Below, in pieces: positions 56,430 through 64,000 of a DNA stretch of 64,000 bases; position 1 is the first letter of the stretch; each line of letters begins with the position of its first letter. The position numbers and the translations under genes are program-made. The notes beneath the pieces were generated by a model. That model was not told the DNA's origin and ran no database searches. It saw only the letters and a list, made by a program, of their open reading frames with translations. The stretch is from Streptomyces sp. HmicA12. Lineage in GTDB: Bacteria > Actinomycetota > Actinomycetes > Streptomycetales > Streptomycetaceae. Location of the stretch: positions 124,001 to 188,000 of the forward strand of contig NZ_KB891849.1 of assembly GCF_000373565.1 (NCBI RefSeq). Direction: 5' to 3'.

Positions 56430-58637
56430 ATGGGCGACAAGGCGAACGGACACCCCGGAGCCGCCGGCAGGGCAACGGCGGCCGACCATCCCGCGTCCGT
56501 ACGGAATGTGGTGCTGGTCGGCCACAGCGGATCGGGCAAGACGACTCTGGTGGAGGCCCTCGCACTGACCGCGGGGGCGGTGAACCGGGCGGGCCGGGTC
56601 GAGGACGGCACGTGCGTCTCCGACTACGACGAGATCGAGCACCGCCAGCAGCGCTCGGTCCAGCTCTCCCTCGTCCCGGTGGAATGGGGCGGATTCAAGA
56701 TCAACCTCCTGGACACCCCCGGCTACGCGGATTTCGTCGGGGAGTTGAGGGCCGGTCTGCGGGCTGCGGACGCGGCCCTTTTCGTCGTCTCGGCGGCGGA
56801 CGGCCCGGAGACCATGGCGGGCGCCACCCGCATGGTGTGGGACGAGTGCGCGGCGGTCGGCATGCCGCGGGCCATCGTGGTCACGCACCTGGAGGCGGCG
56901 CGGTCCGACTTCGAGGAGATGACGCGCACCTGCGCCGAGTACTTCGGCGGCGACGACCCCGACGCCGTACTGCCCCTGTACCTGCCGCTGCACGGCGCAC
57001 AGGCGGCGGACGGGCACGCGCCCGTGACGGGCCTGATCGGGCTGCTCTCGCAGCGCCTCTACGACTACGCGTCGGGCGAACGCAAGGAGTCCGAACCGGA
57101 CGCCGACCAGCTGCCGCTGATCGAGGAGGCCCGCAACCGGCTCATCGAGGGGATCATCGCGGAGAGCGAGGACGAGACCCTGATGGACCGCTATCTGAGC
57201 GGCGAGGACGTCGACGTGAAGACGCTCGTCGAGGATCTGGAGCGGGCCGTGGCACGCGGCGTGTTCCACCCCGTGCTCGCGGCGGCCCCGGCGGCGGAGG
57301 GCGCGCGGCAGGGCATCGGGACGCTCGAACTCCTCGAACTGATCACGGGCGGTTTCCCGACCCCGCTGGAGGGCGTGGCACCGGCCGTGACCACACCCGA
57401 CGGCGCGGCGCGGCAGATCAAGTCCTGCGATCCGCAGGGGCCGTTGGTGGCGGAGGTCGTGAAGACCGCGTCCGACCCGTACGTGGGCCGGGTGTCTCTC
57501 GTACGGGTCTTCTCGGGCACGCTGCGCCCGGACGAGACGGTGCACGTGTCGGGGCACGGGCTCGCCGACCGCGGGCACGAGGACCACGACGTGGACGAGC
57601 GGATCGGGGCTCTCTCGGCGCCGTTCGGCAAGCGGCAGCGCACCCTGACGCACTGCATCGCCGGTGACCTCGCGTGCGTGGCGAAGCTGAACCGGGCGGA
57701 GACCGGCGACACGCTCTCCGCCAAGGACGATCCGCTCCTGATGGCGCCCTGGGACATGCCGGACCCGTTGCTTCCGCTGGCCATCCAGGCGCACAGCAAG
57801 GCCGACGAGGACAAGCTGTCGCAGGGGCTCTCGCGGCTCGTCGCGGAGGATCCGACGATGCGGCTCGAACAGAACCAGGACACGCATCAGGTGGTGCTGT
57901 GGTGTCTGGGCGAGGCGCACGCGGACGTGGCGTTGGAACGGCTGCGCATGCGGTACGGCGTCCAGGTCGACGTCGTCGGGCACAGGGTCTCCCTTCGGGA
58001 GACGTTCGCGGACAGGGCGGCGGGGCGCGGCCGGCACGTGAAGCAGTCCGGCGGGCACGGGCAGTACGCGATCTGCGAGATCCAGGTGGAGCCGCTGCCC
58101 GGTGGCTCGGGCATCGAGTTCGTGGACAAGGTCGTCGGCGGCGCGGTGCCGCGGCAGTTCATCCCGTCCGTGGAGAAGGGCGTGCGCTCGCAGGCCACGA
58201 AGGGGGTCGCGGCCGGGTACCCGCTGATCGACGTGCGGATCACGCTGCTCGACGGCAAGGCGCACTCGGTCGACTCCTCCGACGCGGCCTTCCAGACGGC
58301 GGGCGCGCTCGCGCTGCGGGAGGCGGCCTCCGACGCGAGGATCCACCTTCTGGAGCCGGTGGCCGAGATCCAGGTCCTGGTCGGCGACGACTATGTGGGC
58401 GCCGTGATGAGCGATCTGTCCGGCCGCCGCGGCCGGGTCGTCGGCACCGAACAGGCGCCGGGCGGCCGCACCCTCGTACGGGCCGAGGTGCCGGAGATCG
58501 AGATCGGCCGGTACGCGGTGGATCTGCGCTCGCTGTCGCACGGCACGGCGCGGTTCAGCCGCAGGTACGCGCGGCACGAGCCGATGCCGCCGCAGCTCAG
58601 CGAGAGGATCCGCGAACAGGCCCAGGACGCACCGTAG
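56430..58637 (+). CDS. EF-G-like translational GTPase with degenerate G4 motif
   Basis: 735 residues with the domain layout of elongation factor G. G1 is GHSGSGKT at 31-38 and G3 is DTPGYADF at 95-102. The expected G4 NKxD is replaced by THLE at 152-155, so guanine selectivity may be altered. Domain IV (about 480-600) and domain V are present. Proteins of this EF-G2-like group do not support normal translocation; their role is unclear. GGAGG lies 9 nt upstream of the ATG at 56430. It is not linked to rpsL/rpsG/tuf as fusA would be. Confidence 0.9.
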   Translation: MGDKANGHPGAAGRATAADHPASVRNVVLVGHSGSGKTTLVEALALTAGAVNRAGRVEDGTCVSDYDEIEHRQQRSVQLSLVPVEWGGFKINLLDTPGYADFVGELRAGLRAADAALFVVSAADGPETMAGATRMVWDECAAVGMPRAIVVTHLEAARSDFEEMTRTCAEYFGGDDPDAVLPLYLPLHGAQAADGHAPVTGLIGLLSQRLYDYASGERKESEPDADQLPLIEEARNRLIEGIIAESEDETLMDRYLSGEDVDVKTLVEDLERAVARGVFHPVLAAAPAAEGARQGIGTLELLELITGGFPTPLEGVAPAVTTPDGAARQIKSCDPQGPLVAEVVKTASDPYVGRVSLVRVFSGTLRPDETVHVSGHGLADRGHEDHDVDERIGALSAPFGKRQRTLTHCIAGDLACVAKLNRAETGDTLSAKDDPLLMAPWDMPDPLLPLAIQAHSKADEDKLSQGLSRLVAEDPTMRLEQNQDTHQVVLWCLGEAHADVALERLRMRYGVQVDVVGHRVSLRETFADRAAGRGRHVKQSGGHGQYAICEIQVEPLPGGSGIEFVDKVVGGAVPRQFIPSVEKGVRSQATKGVAAGYPLIDVRITLLDGKAHSVDSSDAAFQTAGALALREAASDARIHLLEPVAEIQVLVGDDYVGAVMSDLSGRRGRVVGTEQAPGGRTLVRAEVPEIEIGRYAVDLRSLSHGTARFSRRYARHEPMPPQLSERIREQAQDAP

Positions 58638-58806
58638 TTGACCTGCGGCCGCGCGCTCGCGACCACCGGCATCCTGCTTGCGGGGACGGATGTCGGTGGC
58701 GGCCGTTACGCTGGACGGCGATCAACATCATCAAGCCGATGAACTGATCAACAGGTGTGCGGGGCAGGGAAGTCGGGAAAAGCCGCAGCAGCGAAGACGG
58801 GCGGCG

Positions 58807-60555
58807 ATGGGGGCGGCAGTGGCGGACGACGCATTCGATTTCAGGCCCGGGGCGCAGGTCCCGCTGCAGGGTTCCGCGGGACAGACCGCGGCGACGTTCG
58901 CCATCGCGTCGGCCGCGTACCGGGACGACCCGGCCGCGAAGATAGAGGAAGCCAACAACGACTGGCACAAGTCCGAGGTGAAAAAGGGCATTTGGTCCCT
59001 CTTCGCCCCCAATCTGGGTGAGGCGTTCTCCCGCGCGGTGCAGGTGCGGATGCTCGGCGGCGGCCGCAAGCCGCTCATCCAGTCGTTCGGCACGGAGCCG
59101 CAGGTGGTCGTGGAGCACTGTCTCGCGGCCACCCGTATCCGCCGGCAGCGCGACAGTCTGCTGACCATCGTGACGGTGGTGTTCGGCGTGCTGTTCCTGC
59201 CCGGGTTCGTTTTCTGGCTGATCGCGTTCCAGATCCACCGCTCGAACAGCGAAAGGGTGGCGCAGGCCCAGCAGGTGGCCAAGGAGGCCGAGGGCAAGGG
59301 CGCCAAGGAGAAGGGCGAGGCGAAGAAGAAGGAGCGCGAGGCACGCGGCCGTGCCGCTCTGGCGACGGCGGTGATAGCGATCGCCGTCGTGGCCGTCGCG
59401 GTGCTGCTCGTGAAGCTGCCCTTCGGCGGCGGGTGGGCCTGGTATCTGCGGGCCTCGTTCGTGGCCCCGGTCATCGGCGGCATCTGGGCGCGGCACATCT
59501 GCGAGCGCACCGCGAAGGACCTGCGCGACCGGTGGTCCGCGCTGCTGTCGGGCGGCGGTGTCGGCGCGAAGATCCCGGAGGCGGTGCCCGGCAGCCCGGG
59601 CGAGACGGCCGCCGAGCAGCTGCGCCAGTCGCTGGCCCGGCTGACGGCGGAGCAGCAGTCGAACTCGATCTTCTACGCGGGCCCCAAGGGCATCCTGGGC
59701 ATGGGCACCCGCTGGGGCAGCTGGCAGCTCGCGGAGGATCTGATCGCGCGCGAGGAGGGCAAGGAGATCCACCCGTTCCGCAGCTGGGACGTGATCCGCG
59801 CGATCCACGACCAGCTGCGGCTCCTGGAGCGGGGCCCGCTGCACACCGGCGGCTTCCCCGCCTCCTCGATACGGCACTGGATCGTCACCCCGATCGGGGA
59901 GAACGCGAAGGCGGTGGCCCGCCCCTCGGGCGCGGACGTCGACGCGTTCCAGATCAAGCAGCACGAGATACAGCGGATCTGCAACGAGCAGCAGTTCGGC
60001 AGCGGCGACCGCCACTACCTGGGCGTTCAGTACACGCTCTGGGACGGCCAGTTGGTGATCACCATGCTCATCACGGTGACGGTGCTGCACGAGACGCTGC
60101 GGATCGAGGTGACGGGCCACGCCCTCGGCCCGGTCAACTCCCTGTTCACGTCGAAGCCCGAGCCGAGGACGAAGGAAGTCACCAAGTCCATACGGTTCTG
60201 GGAGACGACGACCAAGACGCTCTCCCTGGTCACCGCGGGCGAGGCCGTCCGCATCGCGGTGCGCGCGCCGCTGACGTGGTACCCGCCGCTCCTCGACCAC
60301 CTGGGCGGCAAGCTGGTGCTGCCCGAGCCGTTCGGTCTGCGGCACGCCTGGGCCGACCAGCCCTGGCGGCACCGCTTCATGGCGGACGACGCGCTGCGCA
60401 CCGCGACGCCGGTGCTGCGGGTGGTGCACGCCGCGGCCCTGAGGGTCCTCGACGAGCACGGCGTGGACACGGAGAAGTTCGGCAACCGCTCGGGCGTGCT
60501 CAGTGGGCTGGTCCAGGACCCGGCACCGCGCAAGGCGGATCTGTACGACGCGTAG
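58807..60555 (+). CDS. Large membrane protein of unknown function
   Basis: 582 residues. Two or three hydrophobic segments lie at about 115-145 (LLTIVTVVFGVLFLPGFVFW) and 185-225, separated by a Lys/Glu-rich, coiled-coil-like stretch (EGKGAKEKGEAKKKEREARG). The large C-terminal half has no motif I recognise. The start is uncertain: ATG at 58807 or GTG at 58819, the latter with GGGG about 5 nt upstream. It follows the EF-G-like gene on the same strand with a 169-nt gap. Its last 56 nt overlap the 3' end of the yczE-like gene on the opposite strand. Confidence 0.7.
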   Translation: MGAAVADDAFDFRPGAQVPLQGSAGQTAATFAIASAAYRDDPAAKIEEANNDWHKSEVKKGIWSLFAPNLGEAFSRAVQVRMLGGGRKPLIQSFGTEPQVVVEHCLAATRIRRQRDSLLTIVTVVFGVLFLPGFVFWLIAFQIHRSNSERVAQAQQVAKEAEGKGAKEKGEAKKKEREARGRAALATAVIAIAVVAVAVLLVKLPFGGGWAWYLRASFVAPVIGGIWARHICERTAKDLRDRWSALLSGGGVGAKIPEAVPGSPGETAAEQLRQSLARLTAEQQSNSIFYAGPKGILGMGTRWGSWQLAEDLIAREEGKEIHPFRSWDVIRAIHDQLRLLERGPLHTGGFPASSIRHWIVTPIGENAKAVARPSGADVDAFQIKQHEIQRICNEQQFGSGDRHYLGVQYTLWDGQLVITMLITVTVLHETLRIEVTGHALGPVNSLFTSKPEPRTKEVTKSIRFWETTTKTLSLVTAGEAVRIAVRAPLTWYPPLLDHLGGKLVLPEPFGLRHAWADQPWRHRFMADDALRTATPVLRVVHAAALRVLDEHGVDTEKFGNRSGVLSGLVQDPAPRKADLYDA

Positions 60556-61183
60556 CGGCGACGGCACCGTCGCGCCCTGCCCGGTACGTGAATCGGGGCA
60601 TGCAGTACTGCGTGACCGGCCCCACGGACACCGCGTACAGGACGGTCCCGACGCCCACCGATCCGCCGAGCAGCCAGCCGGCGGTGAGGACCACGATCTC
60701 GAGGGCGGTGCGGACGGTGCGCACGCTGCGGCCCGTGGTGGCCGTGAGGCCGGTCATCAGGCCGTCGCGCGGCCCGGGGCCGCAGCGGGCGCCGACGTAG
60801 ACGGCGATCGAGAGCCCGTTGAGGAGGATGCCGGTCGCGAGCAGTGCGATGCGCGCCGGGAGCGCGGGGTCGGCGGGCAGCAGCCACAGCGCCAGGTCCG
60901 ACGACCAGCCCACGGTGAGGATGTTGGCGAAGGTGCCCAGAGTGGGGCGCTGACGCAGTGGGATCCACAGCAGCAGGACGGCCGCGCCGATCAGGTTCGT
61001 GAGCGTGCCGAAGCTGAGCGCGGTGCGGTGGGCGAGGCCTTCGTTGAGGACGCTCCACGGGGCGAGGCCCAGGCCCGCCCGGACCATGAGGGCGAGGCTG
61101 AACCCGTACAGGAACAGGCCGGCGACGAGCTGCGGCAGACGGCGGGCGGGGCGTTCGCGCAGCGGCACGTACGAGAGGGACAT
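60500..61183 (-). CDS. yczE: YczE/YyaS/YitT-family membrane protein
   Basis: 227 residues with about five hydrophobic segments and the family pattern LGLAPWSVLNEGLA and VGARCGPGPRDGLMTGL (core GARCGPGPRDGLMTGL). These proteins are probably transporters and are often regulated by a divergent MocR factor, in some cases in answer to PLP-type ligands. The ATG at 61181-61183 has GGAG 5 nt upstream and is preferred over a GTG at 61243. The 3' end overlaps the preceding plus-strand gene by 56 nt. Confidence 0.85.
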   Translation of the reverse strand: MSLSYVPLRERPARRLPQLVAGLFLYGFSLALMVRAGLGLAPWSVLNEGLAHRTALSFGTLTNLIGAAVLLLWIPLRQRPTLGTFANILTVGWSSDLALWLLPADPALPARIALLATGILLNGLSIAVYVGARCGPGPRDGLMTGLTATTGRSVRTVRTALEIVVLTAGWLLGGSVGVGTVLYAVSVGPVTQYCMPRFTYRAGRDGAVAATRRTDPPCAVPGPGPAH

Positions 61184-61253
61184 CAGCGCTCCGGTGGCGG
61201 GGTGGGCGCCGCGGAAGGGCGCTTTCGGGACCAATGTCGTCACTCTGTAGATT

Positions 61254-61279
61254 GATTGGCCCGCAGTGCATGGCCAATC
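61254..61279. promoter_or_regulatory. Candidate MocR operator between yczE and its regulator
   Basis: Perfect inverted repeat GATTGGCC (61254-61261) and GGCCAATC (61272-61279), spacer 10 nt, plus a further CCAAT at 61231-61235. The CCAAT/ATTGG repeats sit in the 109-nt divergent gap. Confidence 0.55.
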
Positions 61280-61292
61280 GCAGGAGAATGGT

Positions 61293-62819
61293 GTGGTTCA
61301 CGCCCAGGTTCACGGCGCCGCGGCCTCCGGCCACCGCGACCGCACGCCCCGTACCGTCGGGGCCCGGCAGCTCGCCGCGATGCTGCCCGATCCGGCGCGG
61401 GCCCGGCCGGCGTACCGGCATCTGGCGCACGCCATCGGCGAGTTGATCCTCGACGGGCGGCTCGCGCTGCACGTACGACTGCCCGCCGAGCGGGAGCTGG
61501 CCACCGCGCTCGGTACCAGCCGGACCACGGTCACGGCCCTGTACGACCTGCTGCGCGAGAACGGGTACGCGCACAGCCGACAGGGCTCCGGCACCTGGAC
61601 GGCGCTGCCCGCGGGCCGCGCGGCGAAGGGCGTCAGCCGGCTCCTGCGCCCCGAGGACACCGCGATCGACCTGGCGAGGGCCGCCGCCGCGCTGCCCGGG
61701 CAGGTCCTCGCCGACACCCTCGCCGAGATCGCCCCGCTCGCGGCCGGGCACGCGGGAACCCTGGGCTACCACCCGTACGGCCTCCCGGAGTTGAGGGAGG
61801 CGATCGCCGCACGGTTCTCGGCGCGCGGCCTGGCCACCACGCCCGAGCAGATCCTCGTGACCTCCGGCGCCCAGCACGGACTCTCGCTGATCCTGGCGCT
61901 GCTGTCCCGTCCCGGTGACCGGGCCATGGTCGAGAACCCGTCGTACCCGAACGCCCTGGAGGCGCTGCGGCGCACCGGCCTGCGCACGGTGTCGGTGCCG
62001 GTGACGGACGGCGGCGGAGACGGTGGCGAGGGCGGCGACACCGGCGGCTGGGACAGCGAGATCATCGAGTCGACCCTGCGCCGCTCGGTGCCGCAACTCG
62101 CCTATCTCATACCGGACTTCCAGAACCCGACCGGTGGTGTGATGCCGTCCGGGGAGCGCGCCCGGGTGCTGCACGCGGCGCACCGCTCCGGCACCTGGCT
62201 GATCGTCGACGAGACGCTCGCGGAGCTGGCGCTCGACGCGCCGGCCCCGGCGCCGTTCGCCGCGCACGGCTCGGCCGACGCGGCGGGCAAGGTCATCACG
62301 ACCGGTTCGATGAGCAAGACGCACTGGGCGGGCCTGCGCATCGGCTGGCTGCGCGCCCCGGCGCGGCTCGTGACGGAGCTCGCGGCGCAGCGCGTGGCCA
62401 CCGACATGGGCGGCTCGGTGGTGGACCAGCTCCTCGCCCTGGCCCTGCTGAACCGGGCGGAGGACCTGCTCCCCGCCCACCTGGACCGCCTCCGCGCGGG
62501 CCGCACGGCGCTCACCGAGGCGCTGCGGACCCACACCCCGCACTGGTCGTGGCGGACCCCGCCCGGCGGCCTCTCCCTCTGGGTCGACCTGGGCGCACCG
62601 GTCTCCTCGGCCCTGGCCGAACGGGCTCTCGCGCACGGCGTCCGGATCGAGGGCGGCGGCTATTTCGGCGCGGATCCGGGCCTGTTCGAGAACCGGCTGC
62701 GCATCCCGTACACCCTGCCGCCGGAAACCCTGACGGAGGCGGTGCAGCGAATGGCCCGGGCACTGGCCGACGATCCACGCCCCGCGGCGCCGGCGCAGCG
62801 GCCGCACTGGATCGCGTGA
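61293..62819 (+). CDS. MocR-family PLP-dependent transcription regulator (YczR-like)
   Basis: 508 residues: an N-terminal GntR winged helix-turn-helix (about 30-105, LPAERELATALGTSRTTVTALYDLL; core RELATALGTSRTTV) fused to a fold-type I aminotransferase-like domain. That domain carries the PLP lysine in GSMSKTHWAGLRIGW and the aspartate in VDETLAEL. MocR proteins use PLP as an effector. The GTG at 61293 has GGAG 6 nt upstream; a GTG at 61266 is possible but falls inside the operator. It is divergent from yczE, the known genomic pairing. A Gly/Asp-rich insertion of about 15 residues (GGGDGGEGGDTGG) lies near residue 240. Confidence 0.92.
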   Translation: MVHAQVHGAAASGHRDRTPRTVGARQLAAMLPDPARARPAYRHLAHAIGELILDGRLALHVRLPAERELATALGTSRTTVTALYDLLRENGYAHSRQGSGTWTALPAGRAAKGVSRLLRPEDTAIDLARAAAALPGQVLADTLAEIAPLAAGHAGTLGYHPYGLPELREAIAARFSARGLATTPEQILVTSGAQHGLSLILALLSRPGDRAMVENPSYPNALEALRRTGLRTVSVPVTDGGGDGGEGGDTGGWDSEIIESTLRRSVPQLAYLIPDFQNPTGGVMPSGERARVLHAAHRSGTWLIVDETLAELALDAPAPAPFAAHGSADAAGKVITTGSMSKTHWAGLRIGWLRAPARLVTELAAQRVATDMGGSVVDQLLALALLNRAEDLLPAHLDRLRAGRTALTEALRTHTPHWSWRTPPGGLSLWVDLGAPVSSALAERALAHGVRIEGGGYFGADPGLFENRLRIPYTLPPETLTEAVQRMARALADDPRPAAPAQRPHWIA

Positions 62820-62829
62820 CGGAGGGACG

Positions 62830-63309
62830 TCATCCCGGGTCCACGTTCCACTCGCGCGGCAGATCCGCCCCGCAGAACACGCACACGAAGTCGTCGTCGC
62901 GGACGATGCCTCGTTCCCCGCACGCCTCGCACCGCCGGAAGACGAAGGGGTGCGTGAAGCCGTCGGGCCGGTCGATCCCGGCCCTGTCCAGGCCCGCCGC
63001 GACGGCGGCCCACGAGGCCGGATCGGGGCAGTAGCCGGTGGACTGGTTGCTGACGACGTCCACGGTCCGGCGCACGCCCTCGCGCACGAACCCGATCTCG
63101 CCGGCCGCGAGCACGGCCGCTCCCCTGGCGCACGCCACGTGTTCCCCGCGTCACGGAGCGAGCCGCAGCAGTCCGTCGAGTCCGACCACGTACGTGAAGG
63201 GCTCGTCGGACGTCACGAGGTCGTCGGCGGAGCGCACGACGCGACCCTCCGCACCGGACCGCACCGTCCCCAGCAGGTCGGCCGGCCCGATGTACCGGTA
63301 GCTCGTCAA
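62830..63309 (-). pseudogene. Zinc-ribbon family gene interrupted by an in-frame TGA
   Basis: Two adjacent reading segments lie in the same frame. The upstream segment (63309-63154) starts with TTG and reads LTSYRYIGPADLLG ... YVVGLDGLLRLAP, then meets TGA at 63153-63151. The downstream segment continues RGEHVACARGAAVLAAG with NQSTGYCPDPASW and a four-cysteine zinc ribbon (CEACG, CVFCG). From memory, related Streptomyces proteins are about 150-160 residues with RLAPRRxEHVACA at this junction, so TGA replaces an arginine codon (CGA to TGA is one change). The downstream part may still be made from a GTG at 63136-63138 with GGGGA upstream. It is 10 nt from the convergent MocR stop. Confidence 0.6.
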
Positions 63310-63340
63310 GGCCTCGGGCGTGCGGTGGCGCGTGGAGCCC

Positions 63341-63904
63341 TCAGGCGTCCGGCCACGCCTTGGCCAGCGCGGTGCGGGTGTCGGCGAGCATCTGCGGGAG
63401 CACCTTGGTGTGGCCGACGACCGGCATGAAGTTCGTGTCGCCGCCCCAGCGCGGAACGATGTGCTGGTGCAGGTGCGCGGCGATGCCGGCGCCGGCGACC
63501 GCGCCCTGGTTCATGCCGATGTTGAAGCCGTGCGCGCCGGACGCGGCCCGCAGCGCGGTCATCGCGTGCTTGGTGAGGACGGCCAGCTCGGCGGTCTCGG
63601 CGTCGTCGAGGTCGGTGTAGTCGGCGACGTGCCGGTAGGGCAGCACCATCATGTGCCCGCCGTTGTACGGGTACAGGTTGAGGATCGCGAAGACGTGCTC
63701 GCCGCGCGCCACGATCAGCGCGTCCTCGTCGGTCTTGCCGGGGGCGGCGCAGAAGGGACAGCCGTCGTCGGCTCCGGGGCCCGTCGGCTTGCCCTCGCCC
63801 TGGATGTAGGCGATGCGGTGCGGCGTCCACAGACGGCCGAACCCGTCCGGCTCACCCACAGGACCGTTCTGCTGCTCCGGCTGACTCGTCATGAAGTGCA
63901 GCAT
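63341..63904 (-). CDS. HIT-family hydrolase/phosphorylase (Ap4A-type)
   Basis: 187 residues with the histidine triad HLHQHIV at 144-150 (catalytic H148) and a CPFC pair (C49, C52) that together with the histidines suggests a zinc site. It resembles the mycobacterial HIT phosphorylase that cleaves diadenosine tetraphosphate. The ATG at 63902-63904 (MLHFMTSQ) has GAGG 9 nt upstream; ATG at 63892 is an alternative. In mycobacteria this gene also lies beside the pgsA-pimA module, as here within 8 kb. Confidence 0.9.
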   Translation of the reverse strand: MLHFMTSQPEQQNGPVGEPDGFGRLWTPHRIAYIQGEGKPTGPGADDGCPFCAAPGKTDEDALIVARGEHVFAILNLYPYNGGHMMVLPYRHVADYTDLDDAETAELAVLTKHAMTALRAASGAHGFNIGMNQGAVAGAGIAAHLHQHIVPRWGGDTNFMPVVGHTKVLPQMLADTRTALAKAWPDA

Positions 63905-63971
63905 ATGGCGTGACCTCGGCACAGCGTGTCGCCGGGTGGGATCCCGGGCGGCCACGGGCGATGCTGGGCGG

Positions 63972-64000
63972 ATGACGGACAGCCCCCTCGCTCGCTGGGA
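63972..64000 (+). CDS. Possible start of a plus-strand gene (truncated by the window)
   Basis: ATG at 63972 with GGGCGG just upstream reads MTDSPLARW to the end of the window. Only nine codons are visible, so the product cannot be named. Confidence 0.35.

Noticed and set aside
63151..63153. TGA read as selenocysteine
   Set aside because: The position corresponds to an arginine in the recalled family sequence, no catalytic cysteine is expected there, and no SECIS-like context was evident.

Overview
The window is a 64 kb piece of a Streptomyces chromosome core, or a very close relative. The base composition is very GC-rich, GTG and TTG starts and 4-nt ATGA/GTGA overlaps are frequent, and the gene order is the conserved pyr - bldD - nusB/efp - aro - alaS - rpsD - hisS - relA/apt - secDF/yajC - ruvABC - pdxST - pimA/pgsA block. 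The developmental regulator BldD (8286-8786) points to Streptomyces itself.

Layout: 93-8042 (minus strand) is a de novo pyrimidine operon, pyrR-pyrB-pyrC-[PH-like membrane protein]-carA-carB. It reads away from bldD, which sits divergently and carries a BldD-type operator. 8870-11747 is a PLP-dependent lyase plus MFS transporter pair that looks accessory. 11850-18922 holds nusB, efp, an M24 peptidase-like gene, a P-loop protein and two shikimate blocks (aroC-aroK-aroB, and aroE at the end of an alaS-ruvX-mltG-aroE chain). 23868-24681 has two small membrane-associated genes upstream of alaS. 24848-27055 is a STAND-type ATPase without a recognisable DNA-binding domain, convergent with rpsD. rpsD is preceded by about 320 nt of non-coding, highly foldable leader. 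28043-31130 carries an HNH-nuclease lipoprotein, an inverted-repeat element, rarA and a VKOR protein. 31270-34824 is a translationally coupled ABC exporter plus two-component system.

34929-42669 contains hisS, a metallo-hydrolase, a membrane PPIase, a DUF349 coiled-coil protein, rel (bifunctional ppGpp enzyme) and apt. 42825-48856 is secF-secD-yajC and ruvB-ruvA-ruvC. 48973-51328 is yebC, pdxT and pdxS. 51453-56156 ends in the phosphatidylinositol mannoside module pgsA-acyltransferase-pimA, the same order as in mycobacteria. 56430-61183 has an EF-G-like GTPase with a degenerate G4 motif, a large unknown membrane protein and a YczE-type membrane protein. The last of these is divergent from its likely MocR regulator (61293-62819), with a CCAAT/ATTGG inverted repeat between them. 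The window closes with a zinc-ribbon gene interrupted by an in-frame stop, a HIT hydrolase and the first bases of a plus-strand gene.

The genes are mostly housekeeping: nucleotide, aromatic amino acid and vitamin B6 synthesis, tRNA charging, translation, protein export, Holliday-junction processing and the stringent response. No prophage, integrase, insertion sequence, tRNA, rRNA or CRISPR array was seen. The least explained parts are the rpsD leader, the inverted-repeat element at 28812-29041, the STAND ATPase, the altered metal site of the M24 protein, the PLP lyase/MFS pair and the broken zinc-ribbon gene. Coordinates and starts were derived by reading the sequence by eye; family assignments come from motif recognition, not database searches.
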